Assembly (NCBI RefSeq): GCF_900128945.1
Contig: NZ_FQUD01000004.1
Location: 620,001 to 684,000 of the forward strand
DNA length: 64,000 bases
Reading direction: 5' to 3'
From: Chryseobacterium sp. OV279
Lineage (GTDB): Bacteria > Bacteroidota > Bacteroidia > Flavobacteriales > Weeksellaceae
Shown: in pieces, positions 20,000 to 28,775 of the stretch
How the letters are laid out: every line of letters begins with the position of its first letter
Numbering within the stretch: position 1 is the stretch's first letter
Translations under genes and position numbers: made by a program
The notes under the pieces: model-generated
Database searches by the model: none
What the model saw: the letters and a program-made list of their open reading frames with translations, nothing else
What the model was told of the DNA's origin: nothing

Positions 20000-20020
20000 A
20001 GTCTACTTGTTTTGTAGACT
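20000..20020. promoter_or_regulatory. Inverted repeat over the -33 region of the riboswitch promoter
   Basis: AGTCTAC-N7-GTAGACT, a perfect 7-bp inverted repeat (20000-20006, 20014-20020), overlaps the -33 TTG. The position suits a repressor or activator operator, which would add transcription-factor control to the riboswitch. The factor is unknown. Confidence 0.4.
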
Positions 20021-20037
20021 AATTGTTTTTAGATTTG
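20007..20037 (+). promoter_or_regulatory. Promoter of the SAM-riboswitch susCD transcript
   Basis: TTG at 20007-20009, 20 nt spacer, TAGATTTG at 20030-20037, an exact TAnnTTTG. The implied transcript start lies just before the aptamer at about 20050. Confidence 0.6.
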
Positions 20038-20049
20038 CAGACATATTTC

Positions 20050-20210
20050 GATCGGCTTATAAAGAAAGATGGAGGGAACTGACCCAGTGAAATCTTGACA
20101 ACCTGCCCATGTGCAAGGTGTTACATTCAGCCTATAAAGGAAAAATAAGCATTTGGTTAATCGTATGTATCGATGCCCTTTGCTGACTTTTCTGCAAAGG
20201 GCTAAATTTT
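20050..20210 (+). promoter_or_regulatory. SAM-I (S-box) riboswitch upstream of susC
   Basis: The aptamer core is clear: GATGGAGGGAACTGACCC, then GTGAAATCTTGACAACCT, and after a short arm AAGGTGTTACATTC. The P3 arms are AACCT / AAGGT, and P2 pairs AAAGAT with ATCTTG-like sequence. Closing P1 pairing can form between GCTTAT (20055-20060) and ATAAGC (20145-20150) or the adjacent TATAAAG. A strong hairpin GCCCTTTGC / GCAAAGGGC (20175-20183, 20194-20202) follows and ends 32 nt before the ATG, the likely expression platform. S-box RNAs turn genes off when S-adenosylmethionine is plentiful, so the downstream importer should be made when methionine or SAM is short. Confidence 0.9.
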
Positions 20211-20234
20211 AATATATGACAAATAAAATTGGTT

Positions 20235-23168
20235 ATGATTAGTAAAAGTTTAATTAATTCTAAAGTTTGGATTCCATCTGTTGCTGTATTTTTCCTTGGA
20301 ATTATGAGTGTGCAGGCTCAGGAAGCCAAGCCTAAAAAAGATACGATCAAGGAAAAGGAAATCGATGAAGTAGTAGTGATTGCTTACGGTAAGGCTAAAA
20401 GAACAAGCTATACCGGTTCAGTAGCTACCATCTCCAGCGATAAAATCAATAACAGAGCGGTTACCAATATTACAAAAGCTCTGGAAGGGCAGGTGCCGGG
20501 AGTTCAGGCAGTAAGTGCATCAGGGCAGCCGGGCGCTACCGCTTCTGTAAGGATAAGAGGAGTTGGCTCTATCAGTGCTTCCAGCGATCCTCTGTATGTG
20601 GTAGACGGAATTCCTTTTGACGGAAATATCAATTCCATCAGCCCCAATGACATTGAATCCATCAGTGTTTTAAAAGATGCTACGGCAAGTTCATTATACG
20701 GATCAAGAGGTGCTAATGGAATCATCATCATTACCACAAAATCCGGGAAAAAAGGAGAGTCAAGGGTGAATTTTAATATCAGCCAGGGATTTTCCGGCAG
20801 AGCGGTAAAAGATTATAAGCAGGTAAGTACGGATCAGTATTTTCAGCTGTATTGGGAAGCATTGAGAAACGGATACAAGTCCGGTCAGATTTCTTCGCAA
20901 CAGGCAGGTCAGATGGCCAGTGACAACCTTGTGACTGCCCTTGGAATCAATCCTTACGGAGCCGGATATCCACAGCCTGTAGGACCGGACGGAAAACTTC
21001 TTCCGGGAGCAAAACCTTTATGGAATGACGACTGGAGAGATATTCTTCAAAGAACGGCTTCCAGAAGTCAGGTGGATTTTGATATCAGCGGAGGCAGTGA
21101 GAAAAGCAATTATTTCTTTTCATTAGGATATCTGGATGATAAAGGAATTGCCATCGAATCAGGTTTTCAAAAATTTGCCACCAGACTGAAGGTGAATACT
21201 GAAGTGAAGAAATGGCTGAATGCAGGGGTGAATTTAAGCTACACCAACAGTATACAGAATGCGCCGCCATCTTCAGATTCAAGACAGGACAATATCATCC
21301 AGGCAGCGAGAGCAGTTCCGTCTTTCTATCCTTATTACGAAAGAAATGCTGATGGAAGTTACAGGCTTGATGCGGATGGAAACAGAATCTATGATTTTGG
21401 TAAATACAGACCAACGAATGCATTGCAGAATCAAAATGCTGCTGCAACGCTACCTTTAGATAAAAATGAAAATAAAGAAGATAACTTCTCCGGAAAAGGA
21501 TTTTTAGAATTTACTTTCCTTCCTGAATTGAAGTTTAAGAGCAGTTTTTCTGTTGATTTAGTGAATTACAACGGACATTATTATTCGAATCCGCTTATCG
21601 GGGAAGGAAGCGAAATTGGTGGTTCTGTAACGAGATCAAACAGCAGAACACTTTCTTATACGACCAGTAATATTCTGACGTATGATAAAAAATTCGGGAA
21701 ACATCACATCAATGTTTTGGGAGGTCAGGAATTTTATAAATACGATTACCAGACGATTTCAGGTTCCAGAAGCCAGTTTTCACTTCCTTATTATTATGAG
21801 CCGGATGCAGCCGCTTTGTTGGGAAGTTTCAGCGGAAACAGTGATAAATTCTCTCTGTTGAGTTTCCTGGGAAGAGCGGAGTATGATTTTAACAATACGT
21901 ATTTTCTATCCGTTTCAGGAAGAGCAGACGGTTCTTCAAGATTCTTTGCCGATAACAGATGGGGTAAATTCTGGTCCGTTGGAGGTTCATGGAAAGTTTC
22001 AAATGAAAACTTTATTAAAGATCTGAACTTCTTCAACCAGCTGACGCTTCGTGCAAGTTACGGTGGACAAGGAAATGATAAACTAAGGAGGCCTAATGGA
22101 TCTTCACTGTATTACGCTTATCAGGAATTATACAAATTTTATAATAACCTTGGCGAGCCGGGAACTGTTCTTGAGAAAGTGCAGACCAATGACGTGAAAT
22201 GGGAAACCAATCTTAATTTAAATGTAGGTTTAGAATTCGCTATTCTTAATAACAGGGTTAAAGGTAACGTAGAATATTTTAAACGTAAAAGCCAGGATCT
22301 TCTGTTTAATATGCCCGTTGCGCCATCCCTTGGAATCAGTGATTTTCCTTTTAATGTCGGAACATTACAGAATACCGGTTTCGAATTCTCCTTATTCACA
22401 ACGCCCATCAAGAATGATAATTTCCAGTGGAATGTGGATGTGAACCTGAGTACTTTACAGAACAAAATTACAAAGCTGCCGAAAGGAGCAGTGGTAACTT
22501 CTACAAAACGTATGGAAGTAGGAGGTTCTGTTTATGATTTTTATCTTCAGGAATGGAAAGGTGTAGATCCTACGAACGGAAAACCTTTGTGGAGGTATAT
22601 CTATCAGGATGCCAACGGAAATACGGTAGACGGAACCACTTCCGAATATTCGAAAGCGACAAGAACCCTTCAGGGATCTGCATTACCTAAAGTAACCGGT
22701 GGGATCAGCACAAGTGTGGCTTATAAAAATTTCGACTTTTCAGGATTGCTGACCTTCAGTATCGGAGGAAAAATTCTGGATACGGATTATACTTCATTAA
22801 TGTCCAGCGGAAGTTCTGCAGGACGCGCATGGAGTGCAGAAATGCTGAACAGATGGACTCCGGACAACCCTAACACTGACGTTCCTGCATTGAATACCAC
22901 AACGAATAACTGGAACGCTTCTTCTTCAAGATTTTTATATTCAGGAACGTATGCAAGGCTTAAAAATGTGAGTCTGGGGTACACACTTCCTTCGGATTAT
23001 TTCGAAAAATTAGGACTGAAGAAATTCAGAATTTATATTCAGGCTGAGAACCTTCTGACCTTCTACAAACATAAAGGAATGGATCCGGAGCAGGCTTTGG
23101 ATGGAACTACGTATTACAGATACCCTGCAATGAGAACGATTACTTTCGGTCTTCAGGCGACTCTTTAA
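20235..23168 (+). CDS. SusC/RagA family TonB-linked outer membrane protein, SAM-riboswitch controlled
   Basis: A 977-residue TonB-dependent barrel of the SusC type. I chose ATG 20235 over a TTG two codons upstream because it follows the leader directly. The signal peptide ends at SVQAQ (residue 29); a TonB-box-like VVVIAYGKAKR is followed by the plug with VPGVQAVSASGQPG and DPLYVVDGIPF, then ASSLYGSRGANGIIIITTKSGK and a long barrel. As in the first SusC, the N-terminal carboxypeptidase-like domain is missing. The S-box riboswitch in the leader suggests import of methionine, a methionine-containing peptide or another sulfur compound; that assignment rests only on regulation. SusD follows 18 bp downstream. 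Confidence 0.95.
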   Translation: MISKSLINSKVWIPSVAVFFLGIMSVQAQEAKPKKDTIKEKEIDEVVVIAYGKAKRTSYTGSVATISSDKINNRAVTNITKALEGQVPGVQAVSASGQPGATASVRIRGVGSISASSDPLYVVDGIPFDGNINSISPNDIESISVLKDATASSLYGSRGANGIIIITTKSGKKGESRVNFNISQGFSGRAVKDYKQVSTDQYFQLYWEALRNGYKSGQISSQQAGQMASDNLVTALGINPYGAGYPQPVGPDGKLLPGAKPLWNDDWRDILQRTASRSQVDFDISGGSEKSNYFFSLGYLDDKGIAIESGFQKFATRLKVNTEVKKWLNAGVNLSYTNSIQNAPPSSDSRQDNIIQAARAVPSFYPYYERNADGSYRLDADGNRIYDFGKYRPTNALQNQNAAATLPLDKNENKEDNFSGKGFLEFTFLPELKFKSSFSVDLVNYNGHYYSNPLIGEGSEIGGSVTRSNSRTLSYTTSNILTYDKKFGKHHINVLGGQEFYKYDYQTISGSRSQFSLPYYYEPDAAALLGSFSGNSDKFSLLSFLGRAEYDFNNTYFLSVSGRADGSSRFFADNRWGKFWSVGGSWKVSNENFIKDLNFFNQLTLRASYGGQGNDKLRRPNGSSLYYAYQELYKFYNNLGEPGTVLEKVQTNDVKWETNLNLNVGLEFAILNNRVKGNVEYFKRKSQDLLFNMPVAPSLGISDFPFNVGTLQNTGFEFSLFTTPIKNDNFQWNVDVNLSTLQNKITKLPKGAVVTSTKRMEVGGSVYDFYLQEWKGVDPTNGKPLWRYIYQDANGNTVDGTTSEYSKATRTLQGSALPKVTGGISTSVAYKNFDFSGLLTFSIGGKILDTDYTSLMSSGSSAGRAWSAEMLNRWTPDNPNTDVPALNTTTNNWNASSSRFLYSGTYARLKNVSLGYTLPSDYFEKLGLKKFRIYIQAENLLTFYKHKGMDPEQALDGTTYYRYPAMRTITFGLQATL

Positions 23169-23186
23169 ACTTTTAAAATCGAAACA

Positions 23187-24680
23187 ATGAAAAAATTAAA
23201 ATATATATCTTTTGCCCTGATTGCTTTATGGTCACTGACAAGCTGTGAAAGCGAGCTGGAAACGGCTCCTACCGATCAGGCCAATGGTGCAGAGGTTTTT
23301 AAAACAGCGGAAAGTGCAGAAACAGTAATTAATGGTGCATGGGCTAAACTTAATGATGACGGCCCGAACTATGCGAATAGCGGATATTCAACCGTTTTGA
23401 GAACTAGTGATGCAATGGGAAGTGATGTGGCGGTTCTTACGAATAAGTATGGTTTTCCGTCTGCCTATGCCTTTACCGAGATGATCAATAATACACTCTC
23501 GCGACCGCAGTTTATATGGACTACGCTTTATTCCACGATCAATAATATGAATAATGTGATTGCCCGTATTGACCAGACAGAAGGAAGCCAGGCGAAAAAA
23601 GATCAGGTCAAAGGTCAGGCTAAAGCATTGCGTGCTTTCGGTTATCTGAACCTGGCGAGTTTTTACCAGTTCAGTTATCTGAAAGACAAAACAGCACTTA
23701 CGGCACCAATTTACACAGAACCTTCGACAATCAGTTCTGTACCGAAGAAAAAAGCAAGTCTTGAAGAAATTTATACACTGATCAAAAGCGATCTTACGGA
23801 AGCAGATAACCTTTTGACCAATTATACGAGAAATAATAAAGACAAGATCAACAAAGCTGTTGTCAACGGACTTTTAGCGAGAACCTACCTGAATACCGGT
23901 GAATGGACTAAAGCTGCCGCTGCAGCCAAAATAGCCAGAGCTGGATATCCTTTAATGATCGCTGAAAAATACAAAGAAGGTTTCAATGACATCAATAACG
24001 GTGAATGGATCTGGGGACACGGACAAACTCAGGAACAGTCGGGAGCGAGCTATGCTTTCCATTTTCTGGATGTATCTTCTTCGGGGAGTTATTACTATAG
24101 CTTTATGGCAGACCCATTTTTCAAAAACCTGTTTGATACCAATGACATCCGGTCTCAGCTGTTTCAGTGGGATGGTCTGCCGGGTAGAGAAGGTCTGCTA
24201 AGGTATTCCAAGTTTAAATTTAAAACCGGACTTATCGCAGATATTGTATTCATGAGAGCGGCAGAAATGTACCTGATCGAAGCTGAAGCTGAAGCCAGAA
24301 ACGGAAATGTTGCCAATGCGGTTACAGCATTAAACCAATTGAAAGCGGCCAGAAATGCCAATCCTTACACAGGATCTCTTGCTCAGACTGATGTCATCAC
24401 AGAAATTCTGCTTGAAAGAAGAAAAGAACTTTTCGGGGAAGGATTCTCCCTTTCAGATATTATCAGAACGCAGGGAACAGTGGTAAGAAAACCATTCGTA
24501 GATACCAGCGGACAACCGATAAAAGTTCAGGTAACCACTCCTGACGGAACCGTAAAAACAGTAAATGGAAGAGGACATACAGTTTTCTCATTCCCGGAAC
24601 AGATGCCTTTTGCACCCAATAACAAGTATTTGTTATTCAGTATTCCTCAGAAAGAACTGGATAATAATCCAAACCTGTAA
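23187..24680 (+). CDS. SusD/RagB family nutrient-binding outer membrane lipoprotein
   Basis: A 497-residue lipoprotein with lipobox LTSC, then ESELETAPTDQ, typical of SusD. The TPR-like core contains KGQAKALRAFGYLNLASFYQFSY, and the signature MRAAEMYLIEAEAEARNGN and LLERRKELFGEGFSLSDIIR are present. It is the ligand-capturing lid for the SusC protein encoded 18 bp upstream and shares the S-box-controlled transcript. The ligand is not known; regulation suggests a sulfur or methionine source. A terminator follows 24 bp after the stop. Confidence 0.95.
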   Translation: MKKLKYISFALIALWSLTSCESELETAPTDQANGAEVFKTAESAETVINGAWAKLNDDGPNYANSGYSTVLRTSDAMGSDVAVLTNKYGFPSAYAFTEMINNTLSRPQFIWTTLYSTINNMNNVIARIDQTEGSQAKKDQVKGQAKALRAFGYLNLASFYQFSYLKDKTALTAPIYTEPSTISSVPKKKASLEEIYTLIKSDLTEADNLLTNYTRNNKDKINKAVVNGLLARTYLNTGEWTKAAAAAKIARAGYPLMIAEKYKEGFNDINNGEWIWGHGQTQEQSGASYAFHFLDVSSSGSYYYSFMADPFFKNLFDTNDIRSQLFQWDGLPGREGLLRYSKFKFKTGLIADIVFMRAAEMYLIEAEAEARNGNVANAVTALNQLKAARNANPYTGSLAQTDVITEILLERRKELFGEGFSLSDIIRTQGTVVRKPFVDTSGQPIKVQVTTPDGTVKTVNGRGHTVFSFPEQMPFAPNNKYLLFSIPQKELDNNPNL

Positions 24681-24703
24681 TTTTATTTAGATTTGATTTT
24701 TTT

Positions 24704-24734
24704 TAGCCATCGTGTAATGCGGTGGCTTTTTTTG
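24704..24734 (+). terminator. Terminator of the riboswitch-controlled susCD operon
   Basis: Stem AGCCATCG / CGGTGGCT (24705-24712, 24720-24727, one G-T pair) followed by T7. Confidence 0.85.
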
Positions 24735-24758
24735 TTCTTGATTAGGTTTGTTATAAGG

Positions 24759-24787
24759 AAAAAGCCTGCTTCGTTAGAAGCAGGCTT
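24759..24787 (-). terminator. Terminator of the minus-strand small-gene array
   Basis: Perfect 11-bp stem AAGCCTGCTTC / GAAGCAGGCTT (24762-24772, 24777-24787) with a GTTA loop. Read on the minus strand the stem is followed by a T run, which places it at the 3' end of the 24844-28640 gene array. Confidence 0.85.
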
Positions 24788-24843
24788 AAATCTGTATAAA
24801 GTAATATAAAACAGACTGCTGTTTGGGCAGTCAGTCTATTTCT

Positions 24844-25200
24844 CTATTTTACGAATTTGAATTTTATGGTCTTATCTCCTTGCTTAATAAATATGGTATC
24901 ACGTACTATTTTTTTATAGAAATTGTAATCACTTATTTCTAAGCCAAAGATAAAAGACTTTCTATTTTCGTCATATATCATTTGATGGGACTCTTCTTTT
25001 TTTAGAGTTATATAAGTTTCTTCTTTTTTATTATTTTCAAGTCCGTCTAATATAAATTCCTTATACTTCAAAGAAGAAATTACGCTTAAATTAGTATTGT
25101 TTTTATTTCCATTAATAACCTCAAAATAGTTCATCTTCGTTGCACAAGAATGAAGTATTAATAGGAAAATAATGCATGTAAATAATTTATAATTTTTCAT
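24844..25200 (-). CDS. Hypothetical lipoprotein
   Basis: A 118-residue protein with a type II signal peptide (lipobox LHSC, Cys19). The mature part is Lys/Asn-rich with LKYKEFILDGLENNKKEETYITLKK and a C-terminal DTIFIKQGDKTIKFKFVK, which looks beta-stranded. I do not recognise a family. It is the last gene of the minus-strand array and ends about 55 bp before the array terminator. Confidence 0.65.
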   Translation of the reverse strand: MKNYKLFTCIIFLLILHSCATKMNYFEVINGNKNNTNLSVISSLKYKEFILDGLENNKKEETYITLKKEESHQMIYDENRKSFIFGLEISDYNFYKKIVRDTIFIKQGDKTIKFKFVK

Positions 25201-25295
25201 TTATTATTTAATTTTAGTCCCCATGATAAAGATATCTAGAAATTATAGGATGATTGATTGTTTTACCATTAACTTTTTGAAGCAGAAATAATGCT

Positions 25296-25865
25296 TCAAA
25301 GTTGAGTTCCTTTATATTCTTTTATATTAAAATAACTTGAAGAATTAGAATTTACAATCTTTTTTAATAATTCCTTATCTGTGCTTAATAAATCTATATT
25401 CAAATGCCCTGATATTTTTATAACAAACGGAATTTTATGATTTGAAATAGCTATATCATTATATAAAATCTCCTTTTGATTAAATACAGCATGAGGGTAC
25501 GAAATTAAATCTCTGGTAAATTTCAACAGATCATCTTTTGAAAAAATTAAAGCGCCTATAAACGTATTAGGGATATTATTATTTTTGAATAAGTCTCTTA
25601 ATGAGACTAAAGTTTTGTCATCATTTGGAAACCAAATCACATCTGTATAGTCATGATTGACAATCCATTGATGTTTGTTGTCTGGTTGGTTGATAATGTT
25701 TTTAAACCAGTCTTCATAGGCATTAAGATACAGGTCTAAACCAATATCTTTTCCTTCAAAGACACCTGGTAATTGAAACGAAACTCCATACCATTTTTTT
25801 AATGACAAATATTGTTTTCTATCGTAAGGAAGAAGTTCTTGGACTTCCGTTTTGAATTCAGCCAT
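25296..25865 (-). CDS. Hypothetical cytoplasmic protein in the small-gene array
   Basis: A 189-residue soluble protein without signal peptide or membrane segment. I do not recognise a family. Notable stretches are LLPYDRKQYLSLKKWYG, HQWIVNHDYTDVIWFPNDD, and SYPHAVFNQKEILYNDIAI. Size, AT-rich composition and the neighbouring SMI1/KNR4-like gene fit an immunity-type protein, but this is only context. The start ATG is preceded by 60 bp of non-coding DNA after the SMI1-like gene. Confidence 0.65.
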   Translation of the reverse strand: MAEFKTEVQELLPYDRKQYLSLKKWYGVSFQLPGVFEGKDIGLDLYLNAYEDWFKNIINQPDNKHQWIVNHDYTDVIWFPNDDKTLVSLRDLFKNNNIPNTFIGALIFSKDDLLKFTRDLISYPHAVFNQKEILYNDIAISNHKIPFVIKISGHLNIDLLSTDKELLKKIVNSNSSSYFNIKEYKGTQL

Positions 25866-25925
25866 AATATGTTTTTTTCACCTTATCGTTAAACCATTGA
25901 TGAGGCTTATCCTTGAATTGAACTA

Positions 25926-26465
25926 TTATAAAGTGTTATTTTCTTTTGTCTCATGAATATTAATCAATGAATCCAAAACTTCTGGATTTTTTTCCGATGA
26001 TGAATAATCATAAAGTTTTGGAGTGTCATCTATATATAATTTTATAAAATCTGCCAGTGAATGAGTAATGGGTTGAAACGAATCCTTATCAGCGACAATT
26101 CCAATGACATAGTCTTCGTGATTGATCATCTCAAAACCATACCACCAACTTTTATGCATATATTCTGCAAACAAAAAAAAGCGTTCTTTATTTTTTAGCT
26201 TAGAGTTTTGAAATTCAGTACTTAATGGAATAAGTGCTTCTAATGGATAAAACAAAAAACCTTCCTCATCAGATTCATTAGGATAAAAAATTTCCATACC
26301 ATTCAGTTCTGAATAAAAGTCTACAAAGTCTTGTGGTAAATGGATATTATTACTTTTCTGAAATTCATCAATATCTTGTTTTGAGTTTGAGGAGGTCAGA
26401 ATACCTTGTTTTCCCCAAAATTTAATTAATTCGGTCAACATTTGTTTTAAACTAGTTTTCTCCAT
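25926..26465 (-). CDS. SMI1/KNR4 family protein
   Basis: A 179-residue soluble protein with the SMI1/KNR4 (SUKH) pattern: IDEFQKSNNIHLPQDFVDFYSELNGMEI near residues 25-55, where the helix and L-P-x-D-[FY]-x-x-[FY] block are diagnostic, then GFLFYPLEALIPLS. SUKH proteins often act as immunity proteins for contact-dependent or secreted nuclease toxins in Bacteroidota and others. No toxin, Rhs or type VI secretion gene lies in the window, so the target is unknown. Its start is 8 bp from the stop of the next lipoprotein gene, which suggests co-transcription. Confidence 0.8.
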   Translation of the reverse strand: MEKTSLKQMLTELIKFWGKQGILTSSNSKQDIDEFQKSNNIHLPQDFVDFYSELNGMEIFYPNESDEEGFLFYPLEALIPLSTEFQNSKLKNKERFFLFAEYMHKSWWYGFEMINHEDYVIGIVADKDSFQPITHSLADFIKLYIDDTPKLYDYSSSEKNPEVLDSLINIHETKENNTL

Positions 26466-26473
26466 AAGTGTAT

Positions 26474-26857
26474 TTACTCCTCAATTTTAAACTGCTTCTT
26501 CTCTGGCGGAACTACTTTTATGACAATCTGTTGATTGTTTTTTAACTCCCCTTCTCCATATTCATCCGATCCAAAAGCATGGTTGAGACCATCAGTTTCA
26601 AAACTGTATCTATTTTTCTTACTTATTTTAAGGGTAACAACTCCTGCAGAATTCGTAATGTATTCTCCAATTTTAACATATCTTCTTGGAATTCCCCATT
26701 TTGCCTGTCTTAGTGTAAGTCTGTCATTTACTCTTGGCTTCTGAGTATAGGAATCAACGACCTTGATGGTGACTTTAATTTCATTTTCTTTTGTAGAATT
26801 ATTGCAACCCATTAACAGCACGCAAAAAAACATTTGCATAATTATTTTTACGATCAT
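26474..26857 (-). CDS. Hypothetical lipoprotein with a carboxypeptidase-regulatory-like fold
   Basis: A 127-residue lipoprotein (lipobox LMGC, Cys18). The mature part KVTIKVVDSYTQKPRVNDRLTLRQ...YITNSAGVVTLKISKKNRYSFET looks like a transthyretin or carboxypeptidase-regulatory-like beta-sandwich, in which a tail-modified variable value is followed by a turn and a T-N-x-x-G-x-[AV] strand. The function is unknown. It is directly upstream of the SMI1-like gene with an 8-bp gap. Confidence 0.65.
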   Translation of the reverse strand: MIVKIIMQMFFCVLLMGCNNSTKENEIKVTIKVVDSYTQKPRVNDRLTLRQAKWGIPRRYVKIGEYITNSAGVVTLKISKKNRYSFETDGLNHAFGSDEYGEGELKNNQQIVIKVVPPEKKQFKIEE

Positions 26858-26891
26858 AGTCTTTTTTTAATATTTAAATAAGTAACCATTC

Positions 26892-27380
26892 TTATGCATA
26901 CTTTCTGCTTATTAATAAAAACAGTAAGCCAATAATCATACTTAATACCAAATACAAATAATTTGCGGGATTATTGATGACAGTGTTGCCATCTATTTTC
27001 AATTTCTGTATTTCAACATCTTTATAATCTTTGTTTTCTTCCTCATCAACCCAGATCGAAATTTTGCTGCCTGCCGGAATTTCAGATGCTGCTTTTTCAA
27101 GATCTTGACTGCTTAGATCTTTTCCAGTGTTTTCATAGCTATAGAATCTATGATCAGTAGACTCACTTTCAATATATAAATAATTGATATTCAGGTTTGT
27201 TTTTCCATACTTGAACTCACTTTCTGTCTTTTCTTTTTCGATATAAACTTTTTCTACAGTTTGAATTGATGAGATCAAATGCTGAAGTTTATAATAATTA
27301 TATAGCAGAACGATAACAGAACCTACAACTAAAACAGAACCAAAAACCGAGAGTTTATTTTTAAAAAGAAATCTTAGCAT
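26892..27380 (-). CDS. Hypothetical membrane protein, two transmembrane segments
   Basis: A 162-residue protein with a hydrophobic segment near residues 10-28 (LSVFGSVLVVGSVIVLLYNYY), a polar extracytoplasmic part of about 105 residues, and a second segment near 140-157 (YLYLVLSMIIGLLFLLI) followed by RKYA. This layout resembles DUF3592-like proteins, which I can only suggest. Its start overlaps the end of the next upstream gene by 7 bp, indicating translational coupling. Confidence 0.65.
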   Translation of the reverse strand: MLRFLFKNKLSVFGSVLVVGSVIVLLYNYYKLQHLISSIQTVEKVYIEKEKTESEFKYGKTNLNINYLYIESESTDHRFYSYENTGKDLSSQDLEKAASEIPAGSKISIWVDEEENKDYKDVEIQKLKIDGNTVINNPANYLYLVLSMIIGLLFLLISRKYA

Positions 27381-27619
27381 ACTTTATGATAAATATTTTT
27401 AACGATATAAATGATTAAAAGAATAAGGCTGAATAAAAGTAAAAAGTAACTTAAAATTTTAAAATTTTGAGATTTTGTTTTAACTAAATCATTGAAAAAT
27501 TTTGAATATTTATCTGTAGGTGTCTTATTGTTACCAATATTTGTAAAATAGTTGATAAAAATGCAAAATAGTCCACATAAAAATAATGCTATTGAAAGTT
27601 GTAAAATCTTTTCATCCAT
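27374..27619 (-). CDS. Small membrane protein
   Basis: An 81-residue protein with two hydrophobic segments, IALFLCGLFCIFINYF near the start and ILSYFLLLFSLILLIIYIV near the end, separated by a Lys-rich loop. It overlaps the following gene by 7 bp. No family recognised. The coupling to its neighbour suggests that both act together in the inner membrane. Confidence 0.55.
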   Translation of the reverse strand: MDEKILQLSIALFLCGLFCIFINYFTNIGNNKTPTDKYSKFFNDLVKTKSQNFKILSYFLLLFSLILLIIYIVKNIYHKVC

Positions 27620-27672
27620 AATTTAAATTATCTTTTGTTTTGAGGAATGATTTTAATTGTTTCCTAAAATGC

Positions 27673-28164
27673 TTAATGCTTTTCAATTCTATAATAAATC
27701 AACGAATCAAAAGTTCTCATAAACCTTTTTAGTTTTTCACTTTTATCCTGGTCTATTTTGTCTTTTTCATTTATAAAATAATGATAATTAATAGATAGAT
27801 TTCTTTTGTTGGTTTTAATGCTGATGGTCTTGGGAAAAGACATAGAATTTGTGCTTTCACCTATTTCAGAATCATCATTTAATGTATAAATCTGATTTTT
27901 ATCAAAGCTTTTTGTCAGAATATCCCAATCATGGGTGGAAAATCGAATTTTAAAAGTATCAGACTTGGATTCTTCTGTAAAACTGTTGCTCTCATACACC
28001 ACAATTCCTTTAGCTGTAGAAACAAAAGTATTCTCCTTTGAAAGAGAAATATCTCTGCCCTCCAGCCGTTCCTTTTCTGTACAGGAAGAGAGCATTACAA
28101 GGGAAAGGCAGACTACTGATTTTTTTATTTTAGATATCTTAAATAAAGGCTCAATATTTTCCAT
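27673..28164 (-). CDS. Hypothetical lipoprotein
   Basis: A 163-residue protein with a long Lys-containing N-region before a lipobox LSSC (Cys28). The mature part includes DTFKIRFSTHDWDILTKSFD and TISIKTNKRNLSINYHYF, plausible beta strands, and KRFMRTFDSLIYYRIE. No family recognised. Its ATG lies 2 bp from the stop of the upstream gene, so the two are translated from one message. The second part of the array (27619 onward) follows after a 53-bp gap. Confidence 0.65.
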   Translation of the reverse strand: MENIEPLFKISKIKKSVVCLSLVMLSSCTEKERLEGRDISLSKENTFVSTAKGIVVYESNSFTEESKSDTFKIRFSTHDWDILTKSFDKNQIYTLNDDSEIGESTNSMSFPKTISIKTNKRNLSINYHYFINEKDKIDQDKSEKLKRFMRTFDSLIYYRIEKH

Positions 28165-28166
28165 TC

Positions 28167-28640
28167 TTATTTCTTCTGAACAAAATAAACAACCTTCTCA
28201 TTTTTATTTCGGTCTTTAAAACCAATCTTTATGCTGTCCAGACTTTCTCTTTTACTGATGTCATCATAATAGAGCACAAGATTGTCGTTGTTAATGCCTC
28301 CGCAGAAATCACAGTGAAAATCAAGAAACTGGCTATGATCGCTGTCTTCAGGAGAAAGACCTATCTCACCTGTTTTAAGATTTTTGATCCTTACACTGAA
28401 GGCAAAAAAACTTTTATTGATCGTCTGATCATTTTTTGAATTGAATTTAAAAGTGGTAAATGCTTCCACAATCTCATATTCTCCCTGATTGATCACCACC
28501 TTATTTTCCGTAGGACTGTATTCTTTGATTAAAAGTTTTCTACTCTTCGATTCTAAAATAGTTTGGGGCAGAAATTCTGTATCAGAGCCTACACAGGCGA
28601 ACAGAGTTAAAAATAAAGAAATTAAAAAAAGTTTTTTCAT
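28167..28640 (-). CDS. Hypothetical lipoprotein, first gene of the array
   Basis: A 157-residue lipoprotein. I chose the start at 28640, which gives the signal peptide MKKLFLISLFLTLFAC (lipobox LFAC, Cys16); an in-frame start at 28703 would put 21 extra residues in front and lie upstream of the predicted promoter. The mature part ends with FHCDFCGGINNDNLVLYYDDI, a C-x-x-C-G-G element that could bind metal or form a disulfide, then a Lys-rich tail. No family recognised. Confidence 0.7.
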   Translation of the reverse strand: MKKLFLISLFLTLFACVGSDTEFLPQTILESKSRKLLIKEYSPTENKVVINQGEYEIVEAFTTFKFNSKNDQTINKSFFAFSVRIKNLKTGEIGLSPEDSDHSQFLDFHCDFCGGINNDNLVLYYDDISKRESLDSIKIGFKDRNKNEKVVYFVQKK

Positions 28641-28665
28641 AAGCTGTATCAGGCAGATCCTACTC

Positions 28666-28697
28666 CAAAAATAAAGAAAATATACCTTCCTTTCAAA
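28666..28697 (-). promoter_or_regulatory. Bacteroidota-type promoter of the minus-strand array
   Basis: On the minus strand, TTTG (28697-28694), 20 nt spacer, TATTTTTG (28673-28666), exact matches to both elements. The implied start lies about 20 nt before the ATG at 28640. Confidence 0.6.
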
Positions 28698-28775
28698 AAA
28701 CACTGCAATGTCAAGAATATATTAAATAGACTCTATAAATCTCCCGTTTTAGAAAAAAACTCTACCTTTGTCCAT

